From the NCBI GenBank assembly GCA_020634975.1, contig JACKAQ010000001.1, positions 1 to 64,000 on the forward strand: DNA of 64,000 bases, given 5' to 3'. Of the stretch, positions 49,807-58,807 are shown piece by piece. Source of the DNA: JACKAQ01 sp020634975 [NCBI: Calditrichia bacterium] (GTDB lineage Bacteria > Calditrichota > Calditrichia > RBG-13-44-9). A model generated the notes under the pieces. The model made no database searches, was not told where the DNA came from, and saw nothing but the letters and a program-made list of their open reading frames with translations. Numbering within the stretch: the first letter of the stretch is position 1; each line of letters opens with the position of its first letter. Position numbers and translations under genes: made by a program.

Positions 49807-51366
49807 TTATTTAATCAACACCATTTTCTTTTCCGAGTGGGAAACTGCGGCGGTTTCCGCAGCTAACTTCAATTGATAAAAGTAGATACCACTCGGCAGC
49901 GTATCCCCGTTGGTATTTTTTCCATCCCAAAATGCGGTGTAAAAACCTTCGTTTTTGGGTTCGTTTACCAGCGTGGTAATCTCCTGCCCGGACATATCGA
50001 AAATGGAAATTTTCACTTTTCCCGGTTCAAAAATTTGATAATTAATCGCCGTTTTCAAATTAAAGGGATTGGGATGATTTTGCTCCAAATTGAATCCGTG
50101 CGGATTTTGGGCATTGGCGTCGTCATCATTTTCGGAAAATTCGATGGCGCCAAGATCCGGTGCAATGTTGTTAAATGGCAGCCCAACCTGAATACCGGCA
50201 TCAATTGCGGGAGATTCCGCTTTCAGCGAGAAATTGTCGTTCGCCGGATTGGCGAACATTGGCTCCGCGGAAACCGGGCTGACATCTTCCGCACCACGAA
50301 TGCCATCGGACAGCGGCAAATACAAATTGCGATTTACTTCAATTTGCCCGACGCCGCTGCTCACATCCACCAAATATTCCGAAAACCAATCGCAATGTTC
50401 CCGGCAATTATTGCCGGTTGTGTAAAAAATATTGTTGATAATTTTGGCAGAAGGCACAACCGGATCGGCACTTCCTTCACCTAAATTCAACGCCTGTAAA
50501 CCATTGTTATAAAAAGTGTTATTGACAATTTCAATGAGGCCGTCAACCTGTCGGATCAGCAACCCAACGTGATTGTTTCCGGCAAAAATATTTTTTCGGA
50601 TAATTACGTTTTCCACCCGGACATTGTGTTGCCGCCCGACAATCATTCCCGATCGTTTGCGGGAATTTTTTACAATATTTTCCTCGACCACCACATTGCG
50701 GATATATTTGAGGACGTTCGGATCATCGTTGGATTTCAACTCATCGTAAAGGTGAATGCCGTAACCGAAGGTACCGGAAACCGTATTTTTGCGTATCGTA
50801 TTGTTTTCACCGGACATAACGTAAATTCCATGATCCTGCGATTCGCCATTGTCGCCGCTAATTTCGATGGTGTTGCCCTCAATCAGTCCGTAGCTGCCGC
50901 GAAATTCAATAGCACCATATCGCGGTTGCGGTCCGGTGAAATGGTTGTTCATTAAATGAACATGCAGGCTTGGCGAATCCCAATCAACCACCCGAATCGA
51001 TTTCGGCAATTGAAAAAACAGACCTTCCACCCGCAAATAACTGCAATTAACCGTAAGTTGCGAGAGCATCACCGGCGTTTCGCCGGGATAGGCAGCCAAG
51101 GTTTTGTAAAGCCCGTTGGCGCCACCCCAGCCCGGTTTGATCCAAACTTCGTCATACACATAGTTGCCGCCGCGCATGTAAATGGTATCGCCCGGCTGGG
51201 TGTTTTGGGTAGCAAAATTGATGGATCGCCACGGCGACCCAATTGATCCGGACGCCGCATCCGAGCCGTCCGGCGAGATAAAATACACATTTTGCGCGAT
51301 TGCCGGAACAACCGCTAAAATGCAAAATATTGTTAGATAGATTGTTTTTATTAACCGATTACACAT
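49807..51366 (-). CDS. secreted right-handed beta-helix protein with T9SS sorting domain
   Basis: 519-residue exported protein. The signal peptide is about 1-24 (AVVPAIAQNVYF). YFISPDGSDAASGSIGSPWR followed by GDTIYMRGGNY is the usual entry to a parallel beta-helix of the pectate-lyase/NosD kind, with repeats of N-x-I (ENTIRKNTVSG, NVVVEENIVKNS, NVIIRKNIFAGNNH) through about 400. The C-terminal type A sorting domain (NHPNPFNLKTAINYQI, GIYFYQLKL) sends it out by type IX secretion. Found between the flippase and VanZ genes, it may process or bind the polysaccharide at the surface, for example as a lyase or epimerase. No catalytic residues can be assigned. Confidence 0.87.
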   Translation of the reverse strand: MCNRLIKTIYLTIFCILAVVPAIAQNVYFISPDGSDAASGSIGSPWRSINFATQNTQPGDTIYMRGGNYVYDEVWIKPGWGGANGLYKTLAAYPGETPVMLSQLTVNCSYLRVEGLFFQLPKSIRVVDWDSPSLHVHLMNNHFTGPQPRYGAIEFRGSYGLIEGNTIEISGDNGESQDHGIYVMSGENNTIRKNTVSGTFGYGIHLYDELKSNDDPNVLKYIRNVVVEENIVKNSRKRSGMIVGRQHNVRVENVIIRKNIFAGNNHVGLLIRQVDGLIEIVNNTFYNNGLQALNLGEGSADPVVPSAKIINNIFYTTGNNCREHCDWFSEYLVDVSSGVGQIEVNRNLYLPLSDGIRGAEDVSPVSAEPMFANPANDNFSLKAESPAIDAGIQVGLPFNNIAPDLGAIEFSENDDDANAQNPHGFNLEQNHPNPFNLKTAINYQIFEPGKVKISIFDMSGQEITTLVNEPKNEGFYTAFWDGKNTNGDTLPSGIYFYQLKLAAETAAVSHSEKKMVLIK

Positions 51367-51454
51367 ATCGTAAACCTCTCCCGATTTTCATGAACGAACA
51401 ATTTGGTGTCATCCCTGTTATGAATTTCCAGTGCAAAAGCTGCCGGAAAACCGG

Positions 51455-53047
51455 TTAGCGAACACCGTTTTGAAATTCCTTTTTCGGGTGGGTTTCATCT
51501 ATTGAAATGAGATTGTCGCCGTTTTTTTTGCCATTTGCGCTAACCGCAACATCGCTTCGGATATTCGCATCGGTGATGCTTTTGAACAGCGGATTTTTTT
51601 GGACAACTGTCGGCATCAATCGAATCAAATCCGCTAATGCCGCCGGTTTCGCCAGCAAACACAGTATTGAATAGCTCAGAAAGCCGGTTGCTGTTCCGGC
51701 CAAAAGCTGCCAAAACTGACTCGCACCGATACTTTTCAACCAATAATTACATACAAAAATTGCGGCTGCCATTGCCACGGACATCAAAAAATAGGGTGAC
51801 AGCACTTTGAGAAAATCGCGCATTTTTAATTCGATCAGCCGGAATGGCATCCAGAATCCCAATGCGCCGAGCAACATTATGGCTGAACTGAAGGCAATTG
51901 TTACACCGAGCAATCCCCAGGGTAACCCACAGACAAAACTGACAGCAATTACCGCGCCGGATGTAAAAGCCCATGCAAAATACTGGTCTGTGCGACCTTT
52001 TACGAGATAAATATGAATGACAGTACTGAGAATAGATTGCACAATTCCCACCGGCGACATGATGATTAAAATGATAACCGAAGGTTCCCATTTGCTGTCG
52101 TAAACGACATTGATGAACGGATCAGCCAGTGTTCCCATGCCAACCATAATTGGAAACACCAATAATGCTATCGCGCCACAGGCGCGTAAATACATAATTC
52201 TAAACGACTTATTATCTTCCAATCGCGCCAATGCGGGAAACAATACCCGCCCAAGCGCGGTTTGCACAAATTCAATGGGGTATGTGATCAACTTGAATGC
52301 CAGCGAATAATAGCCGAGTGAAGCGGCACCCAAAAATCGCCCGATAATAAATTTATCCGAGTTTCGCGAAAAGTAGTTGAAAATTTTTGAGCCGGTGAGA
52401 TTTAGTGTAAAACTGAGCACCGTTTTCACTTCTGTGATTGAAAACTGAAAACCGGGACGCCATTTTTCCGAAACGAACAGCAGTACCGTTAACGCCAGCC
52501 GGTTTGCCAGCAACGAATAAACCAGCGCCCAAACGCTCCAGCCCATCACGGCCAGCACAATGGCAACGACACTATCGATAACCAGCGTTATCGTTTCAAT
52601 GATCGTTAATCGGTCGAAGTTTAAATTCCGGCGCATCAGTGCATGATGCACCAACCCAAATGAAGAGATGAAAAACACCAGCCCCATCACCTGCAAAATT
52701 GGGGCAACCCGATCATCCTGATATAATTCTGCAACAAAATGCCCACTTGAGCCAAACAATATGGCCAAAAAAATACCAAAAAAAATATTGATGTAAAAAA
52801 GGCTGCTCAACAGTTCCTGAGAAATTTCCTTCTTTTGGATGATTGCGCTGCCGGTGCCCAATTCGTAAAATGTTTCCATGAATCCGATGATCACCATTGC
52901 CATTGCCATCAGTCCAAAATCTTCCGGTGCCAGCAATCTTGCCAGCACAATCGAAACACCGATCATCATTACACGAGAAAGCGCCTGCCCGATGATGCTC
53001 CACCGGATGCTGCCCAAAACCGTGCTATTTCCTTTATTTTCAACCAT
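51455..53047 (-). CDS. Wzx-like oligosaccharide flippase (MOP superfamily)
   Basis: 530-residue inner-membrane protein with about 12-14 hydrophobic segments, in the polysaccharide transport/MOP flippase family that moves lipid-linked repeat units to the periplasm. GSIRWSIIGQALSRVMMIG starts the first helix, and LARLLAPEDFGLMAMAMVII, a classic Wzx/RfbX phrase, follows. NFDRLTIIETITLVIDS and FIIGRFLGAASLGYYSLAFK come later. The start at 53047 (MVENKGN) leaves a 55-base gap after the upstream gene; the frame is open 48 codons more but would overlap that gene and lacks family similarity. Partner of the polymerase gene just upstream. Confidence 0.9.
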   Translation of the reverse strand: MVENKGNSTVLGSIRWSIIGQALSRVMMIGVSIVLARLLAPEDFGLMAMAMVIIGFMETFYELGTGSAIIQKKEISQELLSSLFYINIFFGIFLAILFGSSGHFVAELYQDDRVAPILQVMGLVFFISSFGLVHHALMRRNLNFDRLTIIETITLVIDSVVAIVLAVMGWSVWALVYSLLANRLALTVLLFVSEKWRPGFQFSITEVKTVLSFTLNLTGSKIFNYFSRNSDKFIIGRFLGAASLGYYSLAFKLITYPIEFVQTALGRVLFPALARLEDNKSFRIMYLRACGAIALLVFPIMVGMGTLADPFINVVYDSKWEPSVIILIIMSPVGIVQSILSTVIHIYLVKGRTDQYFAWAFTSGAVIAVSFVCGLPWGLLGVTIAFSSAIMLLGALGFWMPFRLIELKMRDFLKVLSPYFLMSVAMAAAIFVCNYWLKSIGASQFWQLLAGTATGFLSYSILCLLAKPAALADLIRLMPTVVQKNPLFKSITDANIRSDVAVSANGKKNGDNLISIDETHPKKEFQNGVR

Positions 53048-53102
53048 ATACTGTTCGAACCTGCATGCTTTCGGTGTATTTCGCAAATAACTTGTAATAA
53101 AA

Positions 53103-54569
53103 TCAGCCGCGGGTAACTTCGGGCCTGGATCGGTGAACAAATTTTTGTCGTGAAGATTGTTGAGGAAAAGCGTTTTGTTCCGATTTGTCAATCGTGGCGT
53201 TTTTTTCTTCCTTTACCATATCAATCGCCCGCATAACCAACGCCAAATTTACCCAATAGAAACCGGATACGTTGATGTAAAACCAGTAGCTGCCGGCAAT
53301 GTTGCCGGCTAATACCGCCAGCACACAACCCGCGAATCCTAAACCCAATCCTTTCAAGAACTTATCATCTGTCATGGTATAAAGTCTCCAGGCATAAACA
53401 ATCCCGAGCCCAAAGAAAACCAGAAAGATAATAATACCAACGAATCCCTGTTCCATTGTCACTTCGATATAGCCGTTGTGAAGGCTTTTACGGGCGTGAT
53501 CAACATAGATATTCATATGCGGAGTCGTGTTGTAACCGGTGCCGAAAATGGGAAATTCTTTGATTTTGCCGATTGCGAAATCCCACATGATGTATCGCTG
53601 TTCAATCGACCGGTCGATTTCGCCCTCCTGCTCCGTCATATCGATGCGCTGCTGAACAGATACCGGCACCACCAGCCGCCAGCCGAGCACAAACAAAAAC
53701 AGCACCAAAATAATACGCCGATCTTTGATGAATCCAAAGAACATCCAACTGACAACAGATGCCAAATATCCGCCTCGGGAAAAGAGAAACATCAGACAAA
53801 AATAGTTGAAAGCTGTAGTCGCCAAAAACAGCATTTTTCGTCGAAAGTTATCGTCTATCATTAATAATGCAAGAATTACGGCGGTGTGTTGAGCATAAAA
53901 AACAGCCAGCTCGTTCGGTCCCAAATAGGTAAATGTGCCGGCAATGCGAAGGCTATCGTTATAACTGGAATGATCTTTCGATGAAAAGTTACTGTAAAAA
54001 TTTCGATCCATAAATAACATGGACAAAGCCATTAAAATCAACAAATATTGGATATGCTTTTTTTCTTTGATGTTGTTAACCACAATAAAATACAGCAATG
54101 GCAACATCACAAAATTTTTCCATGTGATGAATCGGGGATTTCCTGCGGTAATTGGGTTGCCAGTTCCGAGAAACGATGAACCCCGCCACAAAGACAGGTG
54201 TGTCCACAACACGATAATGATAATCAAGATTTCTAAAATTCTGCGGTCCAGCGAACCATCGATAGATGTTTCCCGAACCGGCATTATCCGGCTGGTGTAG
54301 CCAAGCTTTTTTCGGACAATGGTTCGCCGGTCACCAACATTGCGATCGTAAAACCACCGAATCAGCATTGCCAAACAGAGCAAATCCAGAAAATCTTTCC
54401 CGCCGGGAAATTCCACAATACTGTCCAGCAAATTTTGCAATGGCAACAGCGGCACAACAAAGAAAATGCCGATCTCTATCCGGTAAAGCAATGTCAGCAA
54501 TAGAACGCTAACAAATCCCAGATAGACGATAAACGGTATATATTGTGTTAAACCAATGCCTATTTCCAT
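53103..54569 (-). CDS. O-antigen ligase/Wzy-like polymerase
   Basis: 488-residue inner-membrane protein with about 11-12 hydrophobic segments and one large periplasmic loop, the Wzy_C/O-antigen ligase layout. The region around FLFSRGGYLASVVSWMFFG matches the conserved SRGG-type motif before the loop. FGTGYNTTPHMNIYVDHA plus SLHNGYIEVTMEQGFVG gives the HN(x)E-like motif of the Wzy_C/WaaL family. Expected to polymerise repeat units on undecaprenyl diphosphate or ligate them to lipid A. Position beside the flippase favours polymerase. The last 40 residues are soluble and basic. Confidence 0.87.
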   Translation of the reverse strand: MEIGIGLTQYIPFIVYLGFVSVLLLTLLYRIEIGIFFVVPLLPLQNLLDSIVEFPGGKDFLDLLCLAMLIRWFYDRNVGDRRTIVRKKLGYTSRIMPVRETSIDGSLDRRILEILIIIIVLWTHLSLWRGSSFLGTGNPITAGNPRFITWKNFVMLPLLYFIVVNNIKEKKHIQYLLILMALSMLFMDRNFYSNFSSKDHSSYNDSLRIAGTFTYLGPNELAVFYAQHTAVILALLMIDDNFRRKMLFLATTAFNYFCLMFLFSRGGYLASVVSWMFFGFIKDRRIILVLFLFVLGWRLVVPVSVQQRIDMTEQEGEIDRSIEQRYIMWDFAIGKIKEFPIFGTGYNTTPHMNIYVDHARKSLHNGYIEVTMEQGFVGIIIFLVFFGLGIVYAWRLYTMTDDKFLKGLGLGFAGCVLAVLAGNIAGSYWFYINVSGFYWVNLALVMRAIDMVKEEKNATIDKSEQNAFPQQSSRQKFVHRSRPEVTRG

Positions 54570-54643
54570 AAAAAAACTTCACCAACTAAATTCAATATTA
54601 ACAGCAGTTTTGATTTCGATAATTTATAATTCACACACTTTGG

Positions 54644-55849
54644 TCAGTCATTTCTCGTATCATCTGACAAATGGTTTTGTGTTTCAAACATTTTAATTTT
54701 GTAATTGGTGTGTCCATTCAAAACGCCGTTTTTGGGCTGATAATCCGGTTTTTGAATCAGATAATCCCGATACAAATTCGGCGAACCGGTTTTTGACGCT
54801 TCCGCAGCTTTGATGATGTTATACATTTCCCGGGCGGTAACATAATGCAATTGGTATTTTTTACCGTCATTGTATCGGTTTTCCAAATGGCTGAACATTT
54901 CATCCGCGGCTTTGCCGATCAGGCTATCGTGATCAATTTCCGGTGCGCCGTGGCAATGCAATTTGATAAAAATCCAATTCGGTTTTCCGGAAACGTGAAT
55001 ATTTGTTTTTACCCAGTGGTCAATTCTGCGCGGCGTGGGCAGGTTGGTGTGATCAATTTCTGCACTTTCGATGCATGGCAACGAGGCAAACGGACGACCG
55101 CGCCAACGCACACCTTTGGGACCCTGAATAATCATCAAATCTCCCCACGGTTTTTTTCCACACTCCACAGGTTCCCCGATATCATGAGATTTGGGTTCAA
55201 AGGCAACGCTTTTGGCGTAATAAATGGTGTTTATCATTCGCGGCTGGCAGCGATCCGGTGCGGGATATGTGAAATCCGCATAACACCCGCTCTCCTTAAG
55301 AATCATTATTTCGTTGTTTACACCACAATGCTCACCGCCACAACTATTATCCAACGCCCAATTACCGTGAATAAAACCATATTTGCGGTTTCCGTTTTCC
55401 GAACCCCAAATACCAAAACGGGCATATTCATCCAGCGTTGCTTCAATTTTCTGGCGTAAACTTTCGTCCGTTTCCGGAAACGGCGGGTGGTGGTTATGGT
55501 GCAAATGCAGTTCCACTTCGCCAAAACCTTGTTGGGAAAGTTGAACGATGCGCTCCAAATGATCTGCCTCATGATAGTGCGGCGGATAAAAAAATGTGTG
55601 TTGCGGCATCACACCGTCCGCATCCGAATGGCGAGATGCCATTTCGGGATATTTTTCAACCCACGCGGTTACCCGATCTGTGGCTGTCTGTATATCAACG
55701 CCACCGTTTCCAGGTTCGTAATGATCCACAACGCTCACCATTATATGAACCGGTTCATCCGGATTAATCGGCGGCGTTTTCGAAAAAACTTGCCGCAAAT
55801 AACCGGGCAACCAGATATCCAATCCTTTTCGATACATCTTCCCGAACAT
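54644..55849 (-). CDS. deacetylase-like protein of unknown specificity
   Basis: About 401-residue protein without a signal peptide. The His-rich stretch GEVELHLHHNHHPP, HTFFYPPHYHEADHLERIV and VHIMVSVVDHYEPG resemble the folded core of polysaccharide-deacetylase-like (GH/deacetylase) proteins found in EPS loci, but the classic TFDDG pair is absent. FIKLHCHGAPE near residue 310 may be a further metal-binding site. Best start is the ATG at 55849, 8 bases after AGGAG, rather than the ATG six bases further upstream. It lies between the polymerase gene and the sulfatase-like gene on the same strand. I do not assign a reaction. Confidence 0.6.
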   Translation of the reverse strand: MFGKMYRKGLDIWLPGYLRQVFSKTPPINPDEPVHIMVSVVDHYEPGNGGVDIQTATDRVTAWVEKYPEMASRHSDADGVMPQHTFFYPPHYHEADHLERIVQLSQQGFGEVELHLHHNHHPPFPETDESLRQKIEATLDEYARFGIWGSENGNRKYGFIHGNWALDNSCGGEHCGVNNEIMILKESGCYADFTYPAPDRCQPRMINTIYYAKSVAFEPKSHDIGEPVECGKKPWGDLMIIQGPKGVRWRGRPFASLPCIESAEIDHTNLPTPRRIDHWVKTNIHVSGKPNWIFIKLHCHGAPEIDHDSLIGKAADEMFSHLENRYNDGKKYQLHYVTAREMYNIIKAAEASKTGSPNLYRDYLIQKPDYQPKNGVLNGHTNYKIKMFETQNHLSDDTRND

Positions 55850-55935
55850 TAACATTGCTCCTAATTGATTCCGCATTTGGTTCGTAATATGCCAAATTCC
55901 TTGAGCAAAAAAAGACAGGCAAATCCTTGAAATTT

Positions 55936-57348
55936 TTAAATATATCCAAGATCTTTAAGTCGTTGCATTACCAAATCGTCAGCCTGATTTCCTTCATTTT
56001 TATCTGTGTTTTTCCGGACAGATAAATTCTGCATCAACAATTCACGCATGGTTTCGCAAACCTCTTTTGCAGATGGAGCTAAATTGTTTTGTTCCGCATG
56101 GTCATCTGATAAATCGTATAGCTCCTCAACGCCATCTTCCCAATAGATATATTTGTGCGATTTTATTTTCACCATGCTGAATTTGTGGGTAAACCGTTCC
56201 ACTTTTTTGGCAAATTCTCCGGAATCTTTCAACCGGTTTTTCACATATTCGGGAATTCGCCCTTCCCATTCCGCGAAAACCGGTCGGTCATCCGCGATTT
56301 TCGGTTTACCATTTTTGGGCAGCAGGCTTTTGCCGGGTAAACTGTTCTGCAATGGTTTTTCAATATCCAGCAATTCTAATATTGTCGGAAAAATATCGAC
56401 ATGCTGAACCGGAACTTCGTAAGTCGCCGGTTGATATAGTTCAGGATAGCGTATCATGAACGGAATGTGAACAATTGGCTCGTACAAACTGGAAACGTGC
56501 GAATACAATCCGTGCTCGCCAAAATGTTCACCGTGATCGGCGGTGATGATCACGAGGGTATCATTCAAAATATTTCGTTCACGAAGAATATCCAGCGTTT
56601 CGCCCATCATGTGATCGACGTATGCGATTTCGCAATCATACATATCGATCAGCGATTGATTTTCTGCATCGGTAACGTTCAGTTCGTCAGTAAAATAAGC
56701 CAGCGGATTATCCGCCATTTTTGCCAGTCGCTCAGGATTAATTTCTCCGGAAACACTGCTGCTGAATTTATCGCGGAATGGGCGCGGCGGATTGAGCGGA
56801 TTGTGCGGCTCAATGTGGTGGACAAACATGTAAAACGGTTCATTTTTGTTGTATTGCGTATCGAGCCATTGGTTGATCAGATAATTGGTTTTCCGGGCAC
56901 CCTGATCGGTTTTGCCAATCGCTTCCAGCCATTTCCGGTAAATTTTATGACCGCCGCGAACCGCCAGATTTTTGGACGTTACACCTTTCCAGATTTCGTG
57001 AAACGTTTGGTGCCCACGTTCCAATCCTACAAATGCACCCACAGCCGGATTGTTCACAAAACCCACAGTGTTATATCCGTGTTTGCTCAGCGTTTGCGCA
57101 ATGGTGGGAATCCGGGGGCTTAAACTCTTGTAATCAACCGTTTTATGTGCGGAAGGATAAAGTCCCGTAAGCATAGATGCATGTGCCGGCGGCGTCCACA
57201 CGGCTGTGGAATAAGCATTGTTGAATCGTGCGCCTTCTTCGGCAAATCGATCCAGATTTGGGGTTGTTTTCCGGTGATAGCCGTAACTCGACACATGATC
57301 GGCACGGAGCGTATCAATCGAAACTAACAGGATATTCGGCTTTTTCAT
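55936..57348 (-). CDS. sulfatase-superfamily protein with Thr nucleophile
   Basis: 470-residue alkaline-phosphatase-superfamily protein. MKKPNILLVSIDTLRADHVS and TPNLDRFAEEGARFNNAYS are the typical sulfatase start with metal Asp residues D12 and D7-type neighbours. VVITADHGEHFGEHGLYSHV supplies the DHG metal ligands. The nucleophile position reads WTPPAHASMLTG, with T52 where sulfatases have the Cys/Ser that becomes formylglycine, and His in place of the Arg. It is therefore unlikely to be a true sulfatase; a phosphotransferase or phosphodiesterase role is more probable, such as adding phospho-groups to the polysaccharide. No signal peptide is apparent. The ATG at 57348 is preferred over the TTG three codons earlier. 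Confidence 0.85.
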   Translation of the reverse strand: MKKPNILLVSIDTLRADHVSSYGYHRKTTPNLDRFAEEGARFNNAYSTAVWTPPAHASMLTGLYPSAHKTVDYKSLSPRIPTIAQTLSKHGYNTVGFVNNPAVGAFVGLERGHQTFHEIWKGVTSKNLAVRGGHKIYRKWLEAIGKTDQGARKTNYLINQWLDTQYNKNEPFYMFVHHIEPHNPLNPPRPFRDKFSSSVSGEINPERLAKMADNPLAYFTDELNVTDAENQSLIDMYDCEIAYVDHMMGETLDILRERNILNDTLVIITADHGEHFGEHGLYSHVSSLYEPIVHIPFMIRYPELYQPATYEVPVQHVDIFPTILELLDIEKPLQNSLPGKSLLPKNGKPKIADDRPVFAEWEGRIPEYVKNRLKDSGEFAKKVERFTHKFSMVKIKSHKYIYWEDGVEELYDLSDDHAEQNNLAPSAKEVCETMRELLMQNLSVRKNTDKNEGNQADDLVMQRLKDLGYI

Positions 57349-57436
57349 TTTCCGCAAATCTCCAAAAAGTTTATCGTCCCTGATTTTTTCAATCTATTAT
57401 TTTTCATTATTTTTTGATTCTATGAACGCACACAAA

Positions 57437-57475
57437 GCCGGTTTGCCGGTGATTACCAATTACCGCCAGACCGGC
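57437..57475. repeat. strong hairpin in the gap upstream of the sulfatase-like gene
   Basis: Arms at 57437-57450 and 57462-57475 pair over 14 positions with one mismatch and one G-T wobble, around an 11-base loop. It lies in the 190-base spacer between the GT4 gene (upstream in transcription) and the sulfatase-like gene. No T run follows on the minus strand, so it is not a standard terminator; it may attenuate or stabilise the operon mRNA. The spacer is also richer in G+C than its flanks. Confidence 0.55.
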
Positions 57476-57545
57476 AGTGCAGGCATTCATTTCACCCGGA
57501 GCCATGAAGGCGCAGGGCTGGTATCATGTTTTAAACAACTGATTT

Positions 57546-58754
57546 TCATAGCTTTACGCTTTTATTGAGAAGCCCCAAATAATAATTTTGATAATTTTCG
57601 ATCATCCCTTTCATATCGAATGCACTGATTGCGCGATGGCGGGCATTCTCGCCCATGCTTCGGCGCATTTGGGGATTTTCGTATAATTTGAGAATCGCAC
57701 CGGTAATTGCGTTTGAATCGCCCGGCGGAATAATGTAGCCGGTTTGCCCATCGAGAACAGCTTCCGCATTTCCGCCGACATCTGTTGCAATGATCGGTAA
57801 ACCGGACGCCATTTCCTCCAAAACAGCGTTGGAAAAACCCTCGTTGCTGATTGGCGTGAGGCAGGCAACATCAAAAACACTGAGATAATCGCGGATTTCC
57901 CGGGCATGCGTGATGCGAACGATATGCTTCAACACCGGATCGTTTTGCACCAATCGCGTCATTTCATCGCGATAAGGTCCCGGTGCACCTAAAGCAATCA
58001 CTGTCAGCGCCGGTATTTCTTTCGCCAATTGGCGAATCGATTCAAAAAAAATCAGATGTCCTTTTTCCGGGCGGAAATGTGACACATTGCCAATCACAAA
58101 ATGATCTTTCGGAATGTCCAAATGCTCCCGCTTTGAAAAATCTCCCGGTTTAACCTCCAGCCATTTTTCCAGCTCAATGCCGTTATACAACCGGGTGATA
58201 CGCTGTTTCTCAATTCCCTCAACCTGCATTCCCTCTTTCACGCGTTCGCAAACAGAAATGTATTCGTGAATAAATTGCTGGCTGATGCGATCGGCTATGC
58301 TATACAATCCCGTGCGATACGTTCCCATATCCCGCCGACTGGAAATCACCACCGGCGTCTTTGCCAATCGCGCAATAATACTGGCGTAATTATCCGCCCC
58401 CATCCCGAATGTTTGCACGATATCGATATTTTTTTCGCGAATGAACCGGAAAATGTCTAATCCTTTGATCAACGCCGGCGGTGTGTAAATACGTTTCAAA
58501 AAAATTGGGACGAAATTGCAGCCAAACTGGGTGAAAAAACGGTGGATAAATTCAACATCACCGTTCAACGCAATCAGGTGACATTGGAATTTGTCGTGAT
58601 CCAGATATTTGACCAGCTGGTGCAAATGCCTTTCCGTGCCGCCAAACTCGTGCAGCCAATCGATCACAAAAAGGATGTTTATTTTTCCCCGATCAACATT
58701 ATTAAAATTCGAAATAATGTGCTGTTGGCTGATTTGTTCTGTTTTTGAAGTCAT
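57546..58754 (-). CDS. glycosyltransferase family 4
   Basis: 402-residue GT-B enzyme. The N-terminal domain starts INILFVIDWLHEFGGTERHL and has FIREKNIDIVQTFGMGADNY; the donor domain has VIGNVSHFRPEKGHLIFFES, VIALGAPGPYRDEMTRLVQ and SNEGFSNAVLEEMASGLPII with the conserved E-x7-E loop. Cytosolic; donor and linkage unknown. Coding strand and tight gaps to the deacetylase put it in the polysaccharide operon. The 190-base gap downstream is wider than other gaps in the operon. Confidence 0.92.
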   Translation of the reverse strand: MTSKTEQISQQHIISNFNNVDRGKINILFVIDWLHEFGGTERHLHQLVKYLDHDKFQCHLIALNGDVEFIHRFFTQFGCNFVPIFLKRIYTPPALIKGLDIFRFIREKNIDIVQTFGMGADNYASIIARLAKTPVVISSRRDMGTYRTGLYSIADRISQQFIHEYISVCERVKEGMQVEGIEKQRITRLYNGIELEKWLEVKPGDFSKREHLDIPKDHFVIGNVSHFRPEKGHLIFFESIRQLAKEIPALTVIALGAPGPYRDEMTRLVQNDPVLKHIVRITHAREIRDYLSVFDVACLTPISNEGFSNAVLEEMASGLPIIATDVGGNAEAVLDGQTGYIIPPGDSNAITGAILKLYENPQMRRSMGENARHRAISAFDMKGMIENYQNYYLGLLNKSVKL

Positions 58755-58807
58755 ATTTTATTTTCTACTTTTTGAATCATCATCAATGATTTGCGAAAAA
58801 ATTCCAT

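Noticed and set aside
57421-57567. 48-codon plus-strand frame in the operon gap
   Set aside because: Overlaps the 3' end of a minus-strand glycosyltransferase gene and coincides with a hairpin; no ribosome site.
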